64,000 nt of DNA from Eupeodes corollae. Taxonomy: Eukaryota; Arthropoda; Insecta; Diptera; Syrphidae. Under the pieces are notes generated by a model. It ran no database searches. It saw nothing but the letters and a program-made list of their open reading frames with translations, and was not told the DNA's origin. Shown here in pieces: positions 44,475 to 55,534 of the stretch. The stretch is from contig NC_079149.1 of the NCBI RefSeq assembly GCF_945859685.1, positions 76,561,073 through 76,625,072 of the forward strand. Reading direction: 5' to 3'. The translations under genes were made by a program, and so were the position numbers. The first letter of the stretch is position 1. Each line of letters opens with the position of its first letter.

Positions 44475-45771
44475 TTATTGATTGATATTTAGTATACTCA
44501 TTTCAAACAACGTAGTCCTGGTCAAAAACATCACTAACTTTCGAATCCTTAACGAAAAGCAAACAAAATCGAATTTAGTCTATTTTATATATTTAAGTTT
44601 ATAAATTATTATTGTAAGAACAAAATTTTTAAAAAAATGACTTCATATGCATATAATATAATAATACAAAAATAAGTTCATAAATTTAGTTGGCTGGTTA
44701 AAAATATATCGTGTAAATAGATTTTTTACTAATGTACCAGAAAGAAAAAAAAAACTTTTTTTATATCTAAAAATAAGAAAAACAAAAAAAAAAAACTATA
44801 TAATAAGATTTGATTTTTTAACGCCAACAGAAAAGCTGACTGCTGTGTATTTTAGCTCAAATATTTTGTATTTGATATTTTTATATTTTATATTATTTTA
44901 TTTTTGGTTGATTTTTTTTAGATAATACTTTTTTTTACAAAGTGAGATTTAATAGATATTTTATTTATAACACAAAATCTTTATAAAATCAAAGGTTCAG
45001 CCTTCTCTCTGTAGTAACTATTATTTTGTATTTAAATCAAAATAGAAAAATCATTTTTATTGTTACCAAGAAATTTGGTAGTTTTATTAATATAGCATAA
45101 GAAAGTCGCACAATCAATTTAAATTGTAAAAATAGTATACAAAAATGAACTGAAAACAATTTCACATTTTTTAACGCAAAATATTGTTTTATTATTTTTT
45201 TGTAAAAGGATTTTATATACATGCCGATTTATAAAGAGGTTTGTAGAAAGCCTGCAGAATTAATGCTGTCAAGAGCTCTATGAGTTCTCAGTTTCCAACA
45301 AAACTATGCATTCGAATTCAATTATTTTGGTAACAAAGAATACAAAACTGATATATCAATCCAAACAGGTGAGAAATCCTTGAATTGATGTTTACTAAGC
45401 CCTTAAAGATACTTTGAGTTTATGTACATATAAAGAACGCTTTTTATTAAAACAATAATTGTGTGTCCTTAATATTTTAGTTTGCTTGACCCTTATATAA
45501 TAAATTCATTATTTTTAATTATTTTATATCAAGAAGCCGCCCAACCCCTTATCCAATTTAAAGAAATAATAATAAAACAAATATAATTTCCGCGACGTGT
45601 AATTAAACCAATAAGTGTATAGGCAGTTTTGTGTTCTTAAAAAAAAAATAACCACCAATAAAAACAACAACATTACCATAAACCTAGTGAACCGCAGAAA
45701 GAACAGAAATAAAAAAAAACTGTGCAATGGTAATTCTACTCTCCTCTCCCTCCACTTGACACAATCATATT
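44475..45771 (+). other. LRP1 3' UTR and intergenic AT-rich sequence
   Basis: No ORF is supported. The 3' UTR should begin right after TGA. AATAAA occurs at 45499-45504, with AATAAG-like strings earlier, so the poly(A) site cannot be fixed. Long A and T runs are common (for example 44749-44800). Confidence 0.5.
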
Positions 45772-45839
45772 AGCTTAATCGTTGCAGACAATGTGTACGG
45801 TTTCTTTTATACCTATACAGTGTGTCCAACGATTAAGCT
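45772..45839. repeat. Inverted repeat, 13-bp perfect arms
   Basis: AGCTTAATCGTTG (45772-45784) and CAACGATTAAGCT (45827-45839) are exact reverse complements with a 42-base spacer. The flanking bases extend the pairing weakly (CAGACA / TGTGTC). It could be the ends of a very small element or a hairpin near the LRP1 3' boundary. Confidence 0.6.
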
Positions 45840-45959
45840 TATGTGTTTCGGATTGATGTGTACACTAGTGGAAATCTGTTATTGAAAAGTTCATATTGGA
45901 AGCTTGTCAGATTATTCATCATATTTAATTGTCCGAATTGTGTTTTTATTAGTCTTTGA

Positions 45960-46181
45960 ATATTATATTGCTGGATGTATTCAGAGTTGATTTTAGAAAC
46001 ATTCGTGGCCTTAGGAAGAACTTCTGTGACGCATATGTTCACACTGCAAAAAACAGGCCAGCTGTTTTGGCATTAAGTGAAACTCAGATAGGTGAAGATT
46101 CCGATCATTTGGAATTTAAACTAAATGGAGTATAGCTTAGTGCCATTATTCTTTTCCCACCATGGATTAGCCGTTTATATA
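45960..46181 (+). mobile_element. Left part of Jockey-superfamily element split by the I element
   Basis: The + strand encodes the start of an AP-like endonuclease: VDFRNIRGLRKNF, then PAVLALSETQIGEDSDH with the catalytic SETQ, then (after a frameshift) HHGLAVYI at 46160-46181. The frame resumes at 51621 beyond the I element with VYIRNDVAYQLQT. This is therefore one older element, of the same family as 823-3475, cut by a later insertion. Confidence 0.8.
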
Positions 46182-46397
46182 TTATTATTATTATTATTTA
46201 TTAACATAAAATTACAAATCCTATGCTAATAGAAAAGAGCTCTAGCTACAAAAGCTTTCCACTCTAATAAATAAAAATTATTGGTTAATTATATTATTAA
46301 ATTATTGATATGAAGGTATTTGTCAATTTTCAATACATTTTCTACATTAATTGTATTAAGAAATGAATAAATATTTTGGTCGGTTTTTAGGATGGCA

Positions 46398-49082
46398 TTA
46401 ATTTTTTTTGGAAATTCCACATGATGATAAGCCAAGTATATGTGGCATGTTCAAGTTGGTGTTGCATGATGGGCAGAGGGGTGGACTTTCTTTCCTTAAT
46501 AGGTGTTGGTGAGTTGAGATACTGTGTCCTAAGCGAAGGCGAATGAAGTTTGATATTGTTGTTCTGGAGAGTGATGATGGGTAGATTGGAGCGGATCGGT
46601 CAGTGTTTATCTTTGCATAATGATTTTCGTAGCTATTCCAGTTGAGAATTTTGTTCTTTTTAAGTAATTGATCGGTATATCTTCGAATGTCGTTCTTTGA
46701 AAATGTATCGAAGGTAAAAACAGGTGCTTCGTTGCAGAGTTTTGCAGCTTTGTCGGCATATTCGTTGCCTGGTATACCGATATGACTGGGTACCCACATT
46801 AATTTTAATTTTGTTGTGTGTTTTATGAGCAAATCTCTTATATTGTTTATTATGTTGTTGTTGTTGTTCGGATTAAGGATTGATTTGAGCACCGATAGAC
46901 TGTCGGAGCAAATTACTGCTTTAGAAGTGGATTGCAGGACAATTTTAGCAGCTTCAAAAATGGCTAGTGCTTCAGAAGTGAAGATTGATGAGAATTCCCA
47001 TAAAATTCCAGCTCTTAACAGAGTTCCGTCTTCTTGAGTAATTGCAAACGAGGTATTTAAAGTTGATTTCGACCCATCCGTGAAGACCGGAATCCAGCCT
47101 TCTTGTTTTAAATTTGCCATGATTTCGGCGAAAGTGGAATGATAGATTCTGTTGTTTGTGTTGTCTTTATTGTATACTGAAAGAATTAGTTCAAACGAGT
47201 TTGTATTAATGTTCCACGGTGGGAAGGTTGAAGTGGTGTTTCCTTTGACACGCTTAAATGGTAACCCCATTTGTTTTGCAGTTGACAAGGCTTTAGCAAT
47301 TGTAGATGGAAGACTCATATTTTTTTTCAAGTTGGAGGTTGAGTCGATATCTTTATCAATGACGGAGTCCTTGGAGAATAGAAGCTTTGACAGTATTTTT
47401 AACAGGCTTTCTGATTGACGCTGTTCCAAAGTAGGAAGTCCAGCCTCTGCCATGATGTTGTCTATTCTTGTAGTCCGATAGGCGTTTATACTCCTTCTTG
47501 CGGATTGATGGTATGTTGATTTGAGAACATTTAGAGCTGAGGTTGGACATTTTCCATAAATGTAAAAACCATAGTCGATTTTACTTAAAATTAAGGCTTT
47601 AGTAATTCTACATAGTGTATTAATGTGAACATTTAATTTATTGTTGGATAAATAACTTATAATATTGCTTCTTGCAGCTAGGCTCTTTTTCAGATTCATA
47701 CAGTGTGGTTTCCAATTATACTTATTATTAAATCTTAATCCTAAAATATCTAAGTTTTCTACGCTTTCAATATTTACATTATTTATTGCTAATTCAAGTT
47801 TAGGACAAGATAATTTGCGACATATATGTAGAGTTTTACATTTGTTTAATGAGAGCTTTGCTCCTGAGTTATTACACCACTCTACAATATCGATTAAAAT
47901 TTTTGAAAATGTGTTTTTTGCTTTCTCTAAATCGTTGAGTTTGCACATGATGAAAATATCATCAGCGTAAACACAATGATCGAGAAGTTTATATTTTTCA
48001 ATCATGACACTGATATCATTGAAAGCCATTAAGAAAAGCACCACTGATAATGGTGATCCTTGTGGGATACCATTATTCAGTGGTTTGGCTGTGGAAAAAG
48101 AATTGTTTACCCTAACGGATATTTTGCGATTTGATAAAAAAGATTTGATGAATGAATATATTTTTGGACCAATTCCCCAATTTTTTAATTTGTTTAATAT
48201 TAAGTGGATACCTATGCGGTCGAAAGCCTTGTCAAAATCTAATGAAAGTAGCGAAATGTGGTTTCGGGATGATAACGCTTTTGATATGTAATGATCGATA
48301 TGTAGCAGAGCATCGGAACAGCCTCTCTTAGATTTAAAAGCAACTTGGTTGGTGCTAATTAATTTTTTGGTTTCTAAAAACCAAAAAAGGCGTTTAGCAA
48401 TAATTTTTTCCAAGACCTTAGACATGCAAGGAATTAATGAAATGGGACGATACCCTTCTATAGAGTCTATTGGTTTGTTGGGTTTTGGTAGTGGAATGAC
48501 ATTGGCTACTTTCCAAGTCTGTGGGATGATACCTGTATTAAGTATTTCATTATATAGCATAAGAAGTCTTGGTTTAACAATTGGTGGTAATTTTTTTATC
48601 ATTGGATATGAGATACGGTCTCTACTTGGGGTTTTTCCTTTTAAACCACTGAGGCAACTTTCCAATTCAATAAAAGTTATAGCGCTTTCTATTTGTTTCG
48701 CTGCAATGTTTCCAGCGGTTTGTGGGGAATAGCAGGAAATGCTATTTGTTTTGAGATTGTTGAAAGATGTTGAAAAATGATTGTCGTTTGAGAGGTCAGA
48801 CCAAGAACATGCAAAGAAGTTGCCGATATCTAAAGATGAAGATATTGGGCCAGAGGGTGTTTTAATACATCTGATTGAACGGGGAACAAAATTGCCGGTT
48901 AGACATCGGATATTATGCCAAATTTTTGCGGTGGACGAGTTTGGATTGATAGTTGATGTAAAGTCTGTCAAAGATTTTGCTTTGCTGATTTTTAATTCTC
49001 TGCGGAATAATGCATTTGCTTTTTTGGAAACAATAAGGTTAGGTTGCGAGGGATGCTTTTTAAAGGATCTCCAAGCCTTCAT
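46398..49082 (-). CDS. I-element ORF2: RT and RNase H part (894-codon frame)
   Basis: A long intact minus-strand frame. RT motifs run from KGKTPSRDRISYPMIKKLP through IEGYRPISLIPCMSKVLEK, LSLDFDKAFDRIG and NGIPQGSPLSVVLFLMAFN to CVYADDIFIM, so all three catalytic aspartates are kept. RNase H follows (PVFTDGSKSTL, TSEALAIFEAA, VICSDSLSVL, LMWVPSHIGIPGNEYADKAA) and a Cys-His end (CPSCNTNLNMPHIL). RNase H after RT is typical of the I clade. The frame probably joins the endonuclease part upstream, but a frameshift around 49082-49292 interrupts it. Confidence 0.92.
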   Translation of the reverse strand: MKAWRSFKKHPSQPNLIVSKKANALFRRELKISKAKSLTDFTSTINPNSSTAKIWHNIRCLTGNFVPRSIRCIKTPSGPISSSLDIGNFFACSWSDLSNDNHFSTSFNNLKTNSISCYSPQTAGNIAAKQIESAITFIELESCLSGLKGKTPSRDRISYPMIKKLPPIVKPRLLMLYNEILNTGIIPQTWKVANVIPLPKPNKPIDSIEGYRPISLIPCMSKVLEKIIAKRLFWFLETKKLISTNQVAFKSKRGCSDALLHIDHYISKALSSRNHISLLSLDFDKAFDRIGIHLILNKLKNWGIGPKIYSFIKSFLSNRKISVRVNNSFSTAKPLNNGIPQGSPLSVVLFLMAFNDISVMIEKYKLLDHCVYADDIFIMCKLNDLEKAKNTFSKILIDIVEWCNNSGAKLSLNKCKTLHICRKLSCPKLELAINNVNIESVENLDILGLRFNNKYNWKPHCMNLKKSLAARSNIISYLSNNKLNVHINTLCRITKALILSKIDYGFYIYGKCPTSALNVLKSTYHQSARRSINAYRTTRIDNIMAEAGLPTLEQRQSESLLKILSKLLFSKDSVIDKDIDSTSNLKKNMSLPSTIAKALSTAKQMGLPFKRVKGNTTSTFPPWNINTNSFELILSVYNKDNTNNRIYHSTFAEIMANLKQEGWIPVFTDGSKSTLNTSFAITQEDGTLLRAGILWEFSSIFTSEALAIFEAAKIVLQSTSKAVICSDSLSVLKSILNPNNNNNIINNIRDLLIKHTTKLKLMWVPSHIGIPGNEYADKAAKLCNEAPVFTFDTFSKNDIRRYTDQLLKKNKILNWNSYENHYAKINTDRSAPIYPSSLSRTTISNFIRLRLGHSISTHQHLLRKESPPLCPSCNTNLNMPHILGLSSCGISKKN

Positions 49083-49291
49083 TTTTTGGTCTCTTAAACA
49101 TTTTAAAACAGAATTCCACCAAGGAACTGTTTTGTTAGTAGCGAAGGGTGCACTTTGAGGAATGGAAACGTTGGCTGCGAAACGAATTGCTTTTTGTAAT
49201 AAGGCAGCTTCTTTATTGATGTTTGAAGATGGGGTGTTATTTTCTAAATGGTTGTTCTTGTTGATAACGAGTTGAAAGGAGTCCCAATTAG

Positions 49292-50166
49292 CTAAATCGG
49301 TTTTGTATTTAAGGTTTGGGAGAAAATCGGATTTGTTAGGTGAAATTTGTATTTGTATGAAAATAGGAAAGTGGTTGGATAAAGTATTGGTGAGCAGCAG
49401 ATATCGATGTGCGTGAAGGTGTTGTGCGTTGAGAAATGAGTTGGCGAGCCGTCATGCAAAATAGTTAGGTCATTGTTAAAAAGGAAGTTTTCGATCATGC
49501 TACCGCTGTGATTTGTGGTTGGTGAACCCCAAAGAACATTCCACAAAATAATATAGGGGTGTGTATTTGGCTTATTATATTTTCAAGATCGGACTGAGAG
49601 AATGTCTGTTTTGGCAAGATATAAACAGTTACAACAGTAAATTTAATCTTTAAATGTATTTCTACAGCGAGAGTGAAGATTTTGGAGTTAATATTGATTA
49701 GTAAGTGGGGGATATTTTTTTTAATTACCATTGCTATACCTTGTTTGCCTGTTAAGTTTTGGGGAGAATTGAGAAAATACCCGGAATAGGATTTGGGAGT
49801 TATAGGGGTAGATTGATACGCACAATGTGTCTCTTGAAGAGATATTAAACATGGCGATCTTTCTTTTATTAAAATTTTGAGCTCGTCGAAGTTGTTTATA
49901 TAGACTTGTATATTCCACTGGAGAGCTTTAAAATAATTTTGAGGTTGTACAAAATTTTGAGTTATTTTTTTAGGGTAGTCGGATTTATTATGACTCCGCT
50001 GTCTGGAAGTTGAAGCATTGAGGCTCCCTAAAGAGCCTAAATGATTGAACCTCAAAACAGCAGAGTCAGGGTTTTGTAAATAATTATTATTGTTAAATGG
50101 AATCATCATCGATTTCGGTGGGTGTGACAAAATAGTTGTTGTTTTTAAGAAGGGTTTGAGTGGCAT
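49292..50166 (-). pseudogene. I-element ORF2: broken AP-like endonuclease
   Basis: The minus strand shows FKALQWNIQVYINNFDEL, PCLISLQETHCAY with the catalytic E, and KFTVVTVYILPKQ in one frame (49495-50166). It then shifts to another (49292-49546) with LWGSPTTNHSGSMIENFL and HNTFTHIDICC. The shift falls in the GDFN-type motif, which now reads FCGMFFGV. No terminal SDH motif is readable. The endonuclease is therefore not functional as it stands. Confidence 0.82.
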
Positions 50167-50313
50167 TAGAGATAGGTGAGCTAGTGATCATAGAGGTCTG
50201 TGAATTTTCGGAAGTTGCTATTGTGTTAAAGAGATTTATATTATAATTACCTGTGTTTGTATTGTTATTTAAGGAAAAAGGTTGAAGTTGATTAGTGTTT
50301 TCTTGATGATTAT

Positions 50314-51392
50314 TTATGTTTGTTTTATTGCACTGGAAAAGCTTTGTTGTTTTGATGTTGATGCCTCTGATGGAGGTAAAGAATTGCTTATGGAGTTGTT
50401 ATTTTCATTTGACATAGAGATAGAATTTGTACTATTGTTTTGAGTGGATTGAGATGTGTTTATGTTGGAAGGAAGTGTTTTAGTTGAATCTGGGTTAGCT
50501 ATTACGGGGTATGAGTTTTGATTGAGGTTAGGTTGTATGGGGTTTTGTTCCTTATACAAACGCTTGGCCTCGGCTATACTACACTTATTTTTAGTTTTAA
50601 TTTTTAAAATTTCCTTCATTTGGATAAATGTGGGACAGTCTTTTGAGTTAGATGAGTGGGGGGCAAGGCAATTAGCACACATTTTTCTTGTACACGCGGT
50701 ATCTTTATGAGGTGGTAGATTACATACATTGCACATGGGATTTCTGTTGCATTTTTTTTTGTATGACCAAGTATTTGGCAAATTTGACAGCGCATCGGAT
50801 TAGGGTAGTACTCAGACACTTTGGCTTTGTACCAACCTATTTCCACGGTATCGGGAGGTTGGAAAGAATCTAAAGTAAAAATCATTAATCCCGTTGGCTT
50901 ATAAATTGGCTCAGGTTCTGCATTAACTTTTTTTGTGAATTTGTAGACTCCTGTGACATTTTGAGATTTCATTTCCGAGATTATTTCGGATTCTGGGACG
51001 TTTATAAGACACGTAGCATGAACAACGCCTTTAGAGGCATTTAGTTGGCTGTGTAATGTGATTGTAACTGGACATAACCCTGAGAGATTTGTAGTGGCTA
51101 TAAATTTATCCGCAATTTGTTGGTTTTTGGTCAAAATCAGAATATTACCATCACGAAGTTGTGTGATTTGCTCATATTCTTTGCTAATTGAGTCAATAGC
51201 TTTTGTGAGCGCAAAAATACTAACTTTCGTTAGTGGTTGGTCAATGTGTTTTGGAGCAATAACCATAAATCTTGGGTTCTTGAAAAGTGTTTTTTTGGGT
51301 AGAATAGGGAATTCTACAGAACGAGTATTATTGGATTTTTTGTTTTTTTTTGGCACTGGGTTCCGACAGCGAGACTTCCGAAAGTCCGCCAA
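50314..51392 (-). pseudogene. I-element ORF1 (Gag) with CCHC knuckles, one frameshift
   Basis: The upstream frame (50616-51392) carries the Gag body (RFMVIAPKHIDQPLTKV, QLRDGNILILTKNQQIADK) and enters the first knuckle CQICQILGHTKK. The frame then moves to 50314-50781, which holds CNVCNLPPHKDTAC (CX2CX4HX4C) and CANCLAPHSSNSKDC. The break is at a run of nine A's (Ts at 50752-50760 on the + strand). The C-terminal part is Asn/Ser/Gln-rich. No ATG in the same frame opens the upstream part, so the 5' end is also damaged. Confidence 0.85.
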
Positions 51393-51622
51393 AACGGCAC
51401 CCAGGTTTCATTTTAGCCCCTGGGGCCATGCGGTTTTGATGGGGAATCAATACACTCGCGATAGAGTAAAACTATGCACTTGAAATGTGTATGAGTGAGG
51501 GAGAAGAAAAGAGATGTTTATATTGAATAAATTAAATAATTAGGTATTATTTTATTAAAGAGAAAGCAGTCGAATTGACAGAGATAGCGATGCGTACGGC
51601 ACGAAAGCTAGTCGGTGACTGT

Positions 51623-53374
51623 GTTTATATAAGAAATGATGTTGCGTACCAACTTCAGACTTAATATGGTTTGTGCTCTAAAACAAACTTTCACTTCATG
51701 TGGTTACATTTTACGATATATAAGCACATCATCCACACATAATTTTTTTAAATATCGAAGTCCAAATCTGGACAGAAATTCAACTTTTAACGAATTTGAT
51801 TCTATGTCCAATACCATTCAAAGAATTTTTGGCCATTACCACCTCTAGGCACATCAGACCATTGTATCGTATCTGCAAATTTGTTAAAAATACAGTTAAA
51901 GAAAAAACTCATATGAGAAAGCCAACTGGACGGTCTCAATGAATTCTTCAGAAACTTTAACTGGTCACTATGAGTCCTCCTGTTCTTGAGAGCGTCAACG
52001 ATCTTATGGGACGAATCCACTTTCGCACTCGTACAGTTGTAAGAGTATTGAAAGATGTTGACATACACAAATCTGCTGGCCCTTAAGAGATGTTCTTCAA
52101 CGGTGGCAAAACCACTGCGTATGCTTTTTCACTTTTCTTACTCTACAGGTCTCTTTCCGAGCTGATGAATTCCCCTCTTAATATCGTCCAATAGCACTCT
52201 CGTCCCTTCCTTCCAAGGTCATGGAAACGCTGATTAATTTTCAGCTTAAGAAATATCTCGAAGAACGGAAGCTTATTTATGACAGGCTTTATGGCTTTTA
52301 GGTCCACTGGCAATCTCATAGTTTGTCTCACCGAACAGTGGAACAAATCTTTACATCGCGATTGTTTTGGAAAAACTAAGATTATTGCACTTGATATTTC
52401 AAAGGCATTTGATAGCGTTTGGCACCAAGCCATGCGTGCTTTTGATACCGACGCGACGAATCCCTTCTTCGGTAGATTAGAAATTACCTTTTGGACCATT
52501 CAATACAAGTTGTATTGGATGATTTCAAGTTTAAATTCATAAAATAAATGCTGTAGTGCATTGTACAATGGGTAATCAAAAACCGTGTAGAATTTAATGC
52601 TTCGAAAACTTAATGCTGTCTCCTGTCGTTAAAGCGTAACCCACCCCGATGCCGCTATCCATGAGTAGCACTTGTATCCAGGAAACGAATCAACTTTCAG
52701 TACTCGGTATGTGTATTACAGATCACCTCTTATGGAATGATCACATATTCGATATCGCCAAAAATACTGCCAGGTGCTTAGAATTTCTCCGACGATGCAT
52801 GAAATTTGTCACCCTTCTGATCTGGCTATAATCTACAAAACTTTCATCCGTCCAAAGCTTGAATATATGTAATTCGAATAACTGAGCAGGTGCCCCTAAA
52901 ACAAGTTTAAATCCCTTGGATAGAAATCAAAAAAGGGCTTTAAAAATGATAGGTGACAGAATTATAATCGAAACATTTACATCGCTAGAACACCGCCGCA
53001 ATATTTCATGCCTTTTGTTGTTTTATCGATATTTTTACAAACAATGTTCTGTCGAATTAGCCGGTTGCATTCCACCCCTTAAACTATTCAGCTGTAATAC
53101 TCGCACTTCTAGGAATGCTCATCAGTTTACCCTTGAGCTAAATTTCGGGCGTAATGTCAAGTATAGAGATTCTTTCTTAAATCGCACATCGAGAATCTGA
53201 AATGCCAACTCTGTTTTTCCTTCCCATTTTGATGTTCAGAACTTTAAGACCAATGTATACCGGTATCTCCTTTTAAATCCTTCCCTATTTTCTTAACGCT
53301 CGCACTGTGTTTAAATATAAACATATAAAGGTTACTAATAACCCTTTGAGTGCTTGTGAATTATAAAAAAAAAT
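51623..53374 (+). mobile_element. Right part of the split Jockey-superfamily element (family A)
   Basis: This continues the endonuclease and RT of the element begun at 45960: VYIRNDVAYQLQT, KYRSPNLDRNSTFNEFDSM, LTEQWNKSLH, KIIALDISKAFDSVWHQ, MSSTCIQETNQLSVLGMCI, and KRALKMIGDRIIIETFTSLEH to LNFGRNVKYRDSFLNRTSR. These closely match the antisense copy at 823-3475, but with many stops and deletions; the GVPQG and FADD region is lost. It ends in a short A run near 53365-53374. Confidence 0.85.
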
Positions 53375-53793
53375 CCAAAAAAGAGCTTTGATAAGGATAG
53401 GCGATAGAACTATAACCGAAACAATTACGTCACTCGAACACCGCTTCAATGTTACATGCCATTCGTTGTGCTACCGATATTTGTATAAACAGTGTTCTGT
53501 TGAATTCGCCAGTTGTATTCAATCCCTCAAAAAATTCAGCCGTAATACTCGTACTTCTAGGAATGCACATCATTTTAACCTTGAGCTCAATTTCGGACGT
53601 ACTGTCAAATATAGATATTCTTTTTTTAACCGCACATCGAGAATGTAGAATGCTTTACCCAGCTCTGTTTTTCATATCATTTTAATATTCAAAACTTTAA
53701 GACAAATGTCCTCTTTAATCCTTCCCTACTTTCCTAAAGCTCGTATGTTAAGGGTATTAATAATCTCTTGAGTGCCCGTTTATTATACAAAAA
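53375..53793 (+). mobile_element. Second 3' fragment of family A in tandem
   Basis: Sequence from 53376 (ATCCAAAAAAGAGCTTTGAT) repeats the 3' part of the preceding copy from about 52921: RIGDRTITETITSLEHRFN, QCSVEFASCIQSLKKF and NLELNFGRTVKYRYSFFNRTSR. It ends TTATACAAAAAAAAG. It is a 5'-truncated copy placed directly at the tail of the first. Confidence 0.8.
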
Positions 53794-54145
53794 AAAGATT
53801 TAACCTAATGTGAACGTCTCTTTATTAGTAATCAAACTTTTTTCCATTGTAATTGGAATGATACACACATTTAATTTAATTGTAAATGTAATTAAAAAAT
53901 GCACTTATATGTGATTACATAATGATCACATACATAGGTATATACCCCTATCACTATTGGCTAGTCGAATGAATGAACGTGCGAGTGTGAGAAATTTGTA
54001 TTACCGTTGGCGAATTGAGAACCGTTTATTCGACTTAAATGTCATACATTTTTCGAAGATATATTTCACTTTATTGTCGTTATCGAGTGTTCGTTGATTT
54101 GAACGCCATTTGTGATCGTGTTATTATTTGTCGAACGTTAATATT
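53794..54145. other. Short non-coding stretch before Harbinger element 1
   Basis: CACTATTGGCTAGTCG near 53950-53966 and CGTTGGCGAATTGAGAACCGTT near 54004-54025 have partial inverse partners near 58440-58520 (AACGTTCAATTCGCCAATCATAATAGTGG). These could be worn termini of the older Harbinger, but the match is weak. Confidence 0.3.
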
Positions 54146-55038
54146 CAGCCCAATTCTTAATATTCCCAAGGAAAACAATTCCCCGGGAGACTTGTTCTCC
54201 CGAGAGTAAAATTCTCCTATTCCGAATTCCTCGGGAGACAGTTTTTCCCTTCGAACTCGGGAATGAAAATTTTGTATGTTCGAAACAGCTGTTCGGAAGT
54301 ATTTGACACAAGAATGTAGGTGAAATTGATATTTATGCATATATAAGTAAATTAAGTTAACAGTATTGCAGCAAGAATCTTGTTTGAAGAGGAGTTAGAG
54401 GAACATCAAAGCCCAAGGGTTGTTAGAAAATCCTTGAGGGACAGTTCGAACCCTCTGGAGTTGGCTCAATGGTTGTAGGTACTTGTAAATTCACAAAAAT
54501 TTATTCTAAAATTTTTTCTAGTTCCATTACACAACTTGATTCTTAGGTTTCAATAGTATTATAGAGTTAACAAGGTTTTCTTCAAGTGTTTTTTGTGTGG
54601 TCCACACGAATTCAGCTTATTTTCCACCATTTGCCAAAAAAATGTCACTTCTTCCTTTGTTTTCTTGTGGAAGCCACACGTAATATCGCGTTGAGCCTCC
54701 ATCAAATTCAAAAGCATTTGAAGCTGACCCTTGTTTGTTGTTTTTGACCTTAACATATTTGAAATGTTATCAATTATTATTGTAAAAAAGAAAAACTTAC
54801 ATTTAACTAACTCTCCAGCTTGGGAACAAACTGGCGCCAAATGAATTCGTATTTTCCCTTTTTTTGACATTTACAATAGCTACTTTTTTTCTCGGAGTAT
54901 TTTTTTTTTTATTTTCGAACTTGTTTAGAATAAGGGAAATTGAAAAGGAAACTAAATCCTCGGGAATTTTTTATTTAGAATGAGAGAGAAGGGAAAAGAG
55001 AAATATTTCTCCGGGAATTGTCATTTAGAATTGGGCTG
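54146..55038 (-). mobile_element. Internally deleted PIF/Harbinger element 1
   Basis: This 893-bp element has termini CAGCCCAATTCTTAATATTCCC and (inverse) CAGCCCAATTCTAAATGACAA, each flanked by ATT. The ends match element 2 (55234-57394) but in reversed orientation. On the minus strand it keeps the first exons of a zeste/Myb-SANT-like gene (MSKKGKIRIHLAPVCSQAGE, then QLQMLLNLMEAQRDITCGF at 54559-54870) and lacks the rest. It is a non-autonomous deletion derivative of the same family. Confidence 0.82.
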
Positions 55039-55534
55039 ATTGTGCGGGAAAAGGTCGAAATTTATGTAAAAGAAATGTCGAAAAATAAAAGAATGTAAGT
55101 TCATATATGTATAATTCATTTCTTTTATAAAACAAAACGTACAAAAAGTTAGTTGAACTGATGGAATCGAACCCGAATGTAGCGAGAGATGTTAAGGAGA
55201 TTGGTTCTTCAAAAAAAAAATCAAATGAATATTCAGCCCAATTCTAAATGAAAATTCCCAGGGAAATATTTCCCTTTTCCCTTCTCTCATATTCTAAACG
55301 AAAAATTCCCGGGGATTTTGTTCCCTTTTCTCTTTTCCCTTATTATAAACTAACTTCGAATGTGGGAACAAATACTCCGAGAAAAAAGTAGGCATTCTAA
55401 ATGTCAAAAGAAGGGAATTAAAAAATGTATTTGGCGCGAGTTTCTTCCCGATAAATTTGGTGGGGAGTTTGACCAAAATGTAAGATTTTATTTATTTTTT
55501 AAAACAATAAATGTTAAAATTTGAGTTTTTTTAG

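Larger units (their letters stand above)
46179..51622 (-). mobile_element. Near full-length I-clade non-LTR retrotransposon
   Basis: This 5.4-kb antisense element has Gag ORF1 with zinc knuckles, and ORF2 with endonuclease, RT and RNase H. Its 3' end is a short (TAA)n tail (46179-46200 on the minus strand), the hallmark of I elements. A 9-bp sequence GTTTATATA flanks it on both sides (46173-46181 and 51623-51631), fitting a target site duplication. The 5' end reads ACAGTCACCGACTAGC with CGTGCC about 20 bases in, resembling the CAGT initiator and downstream element of internal promoters in fly non-LTR elements. It is complete in length but disabled by indels in ORF1 and the endonuclease. Confidence 0.92.

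Noticed and set aside
47152..49158. Plus-strand ORFs of 88-127 codons across the I element
   Set aside because: They are antisense shadows of the intact RT/RNase H frame.
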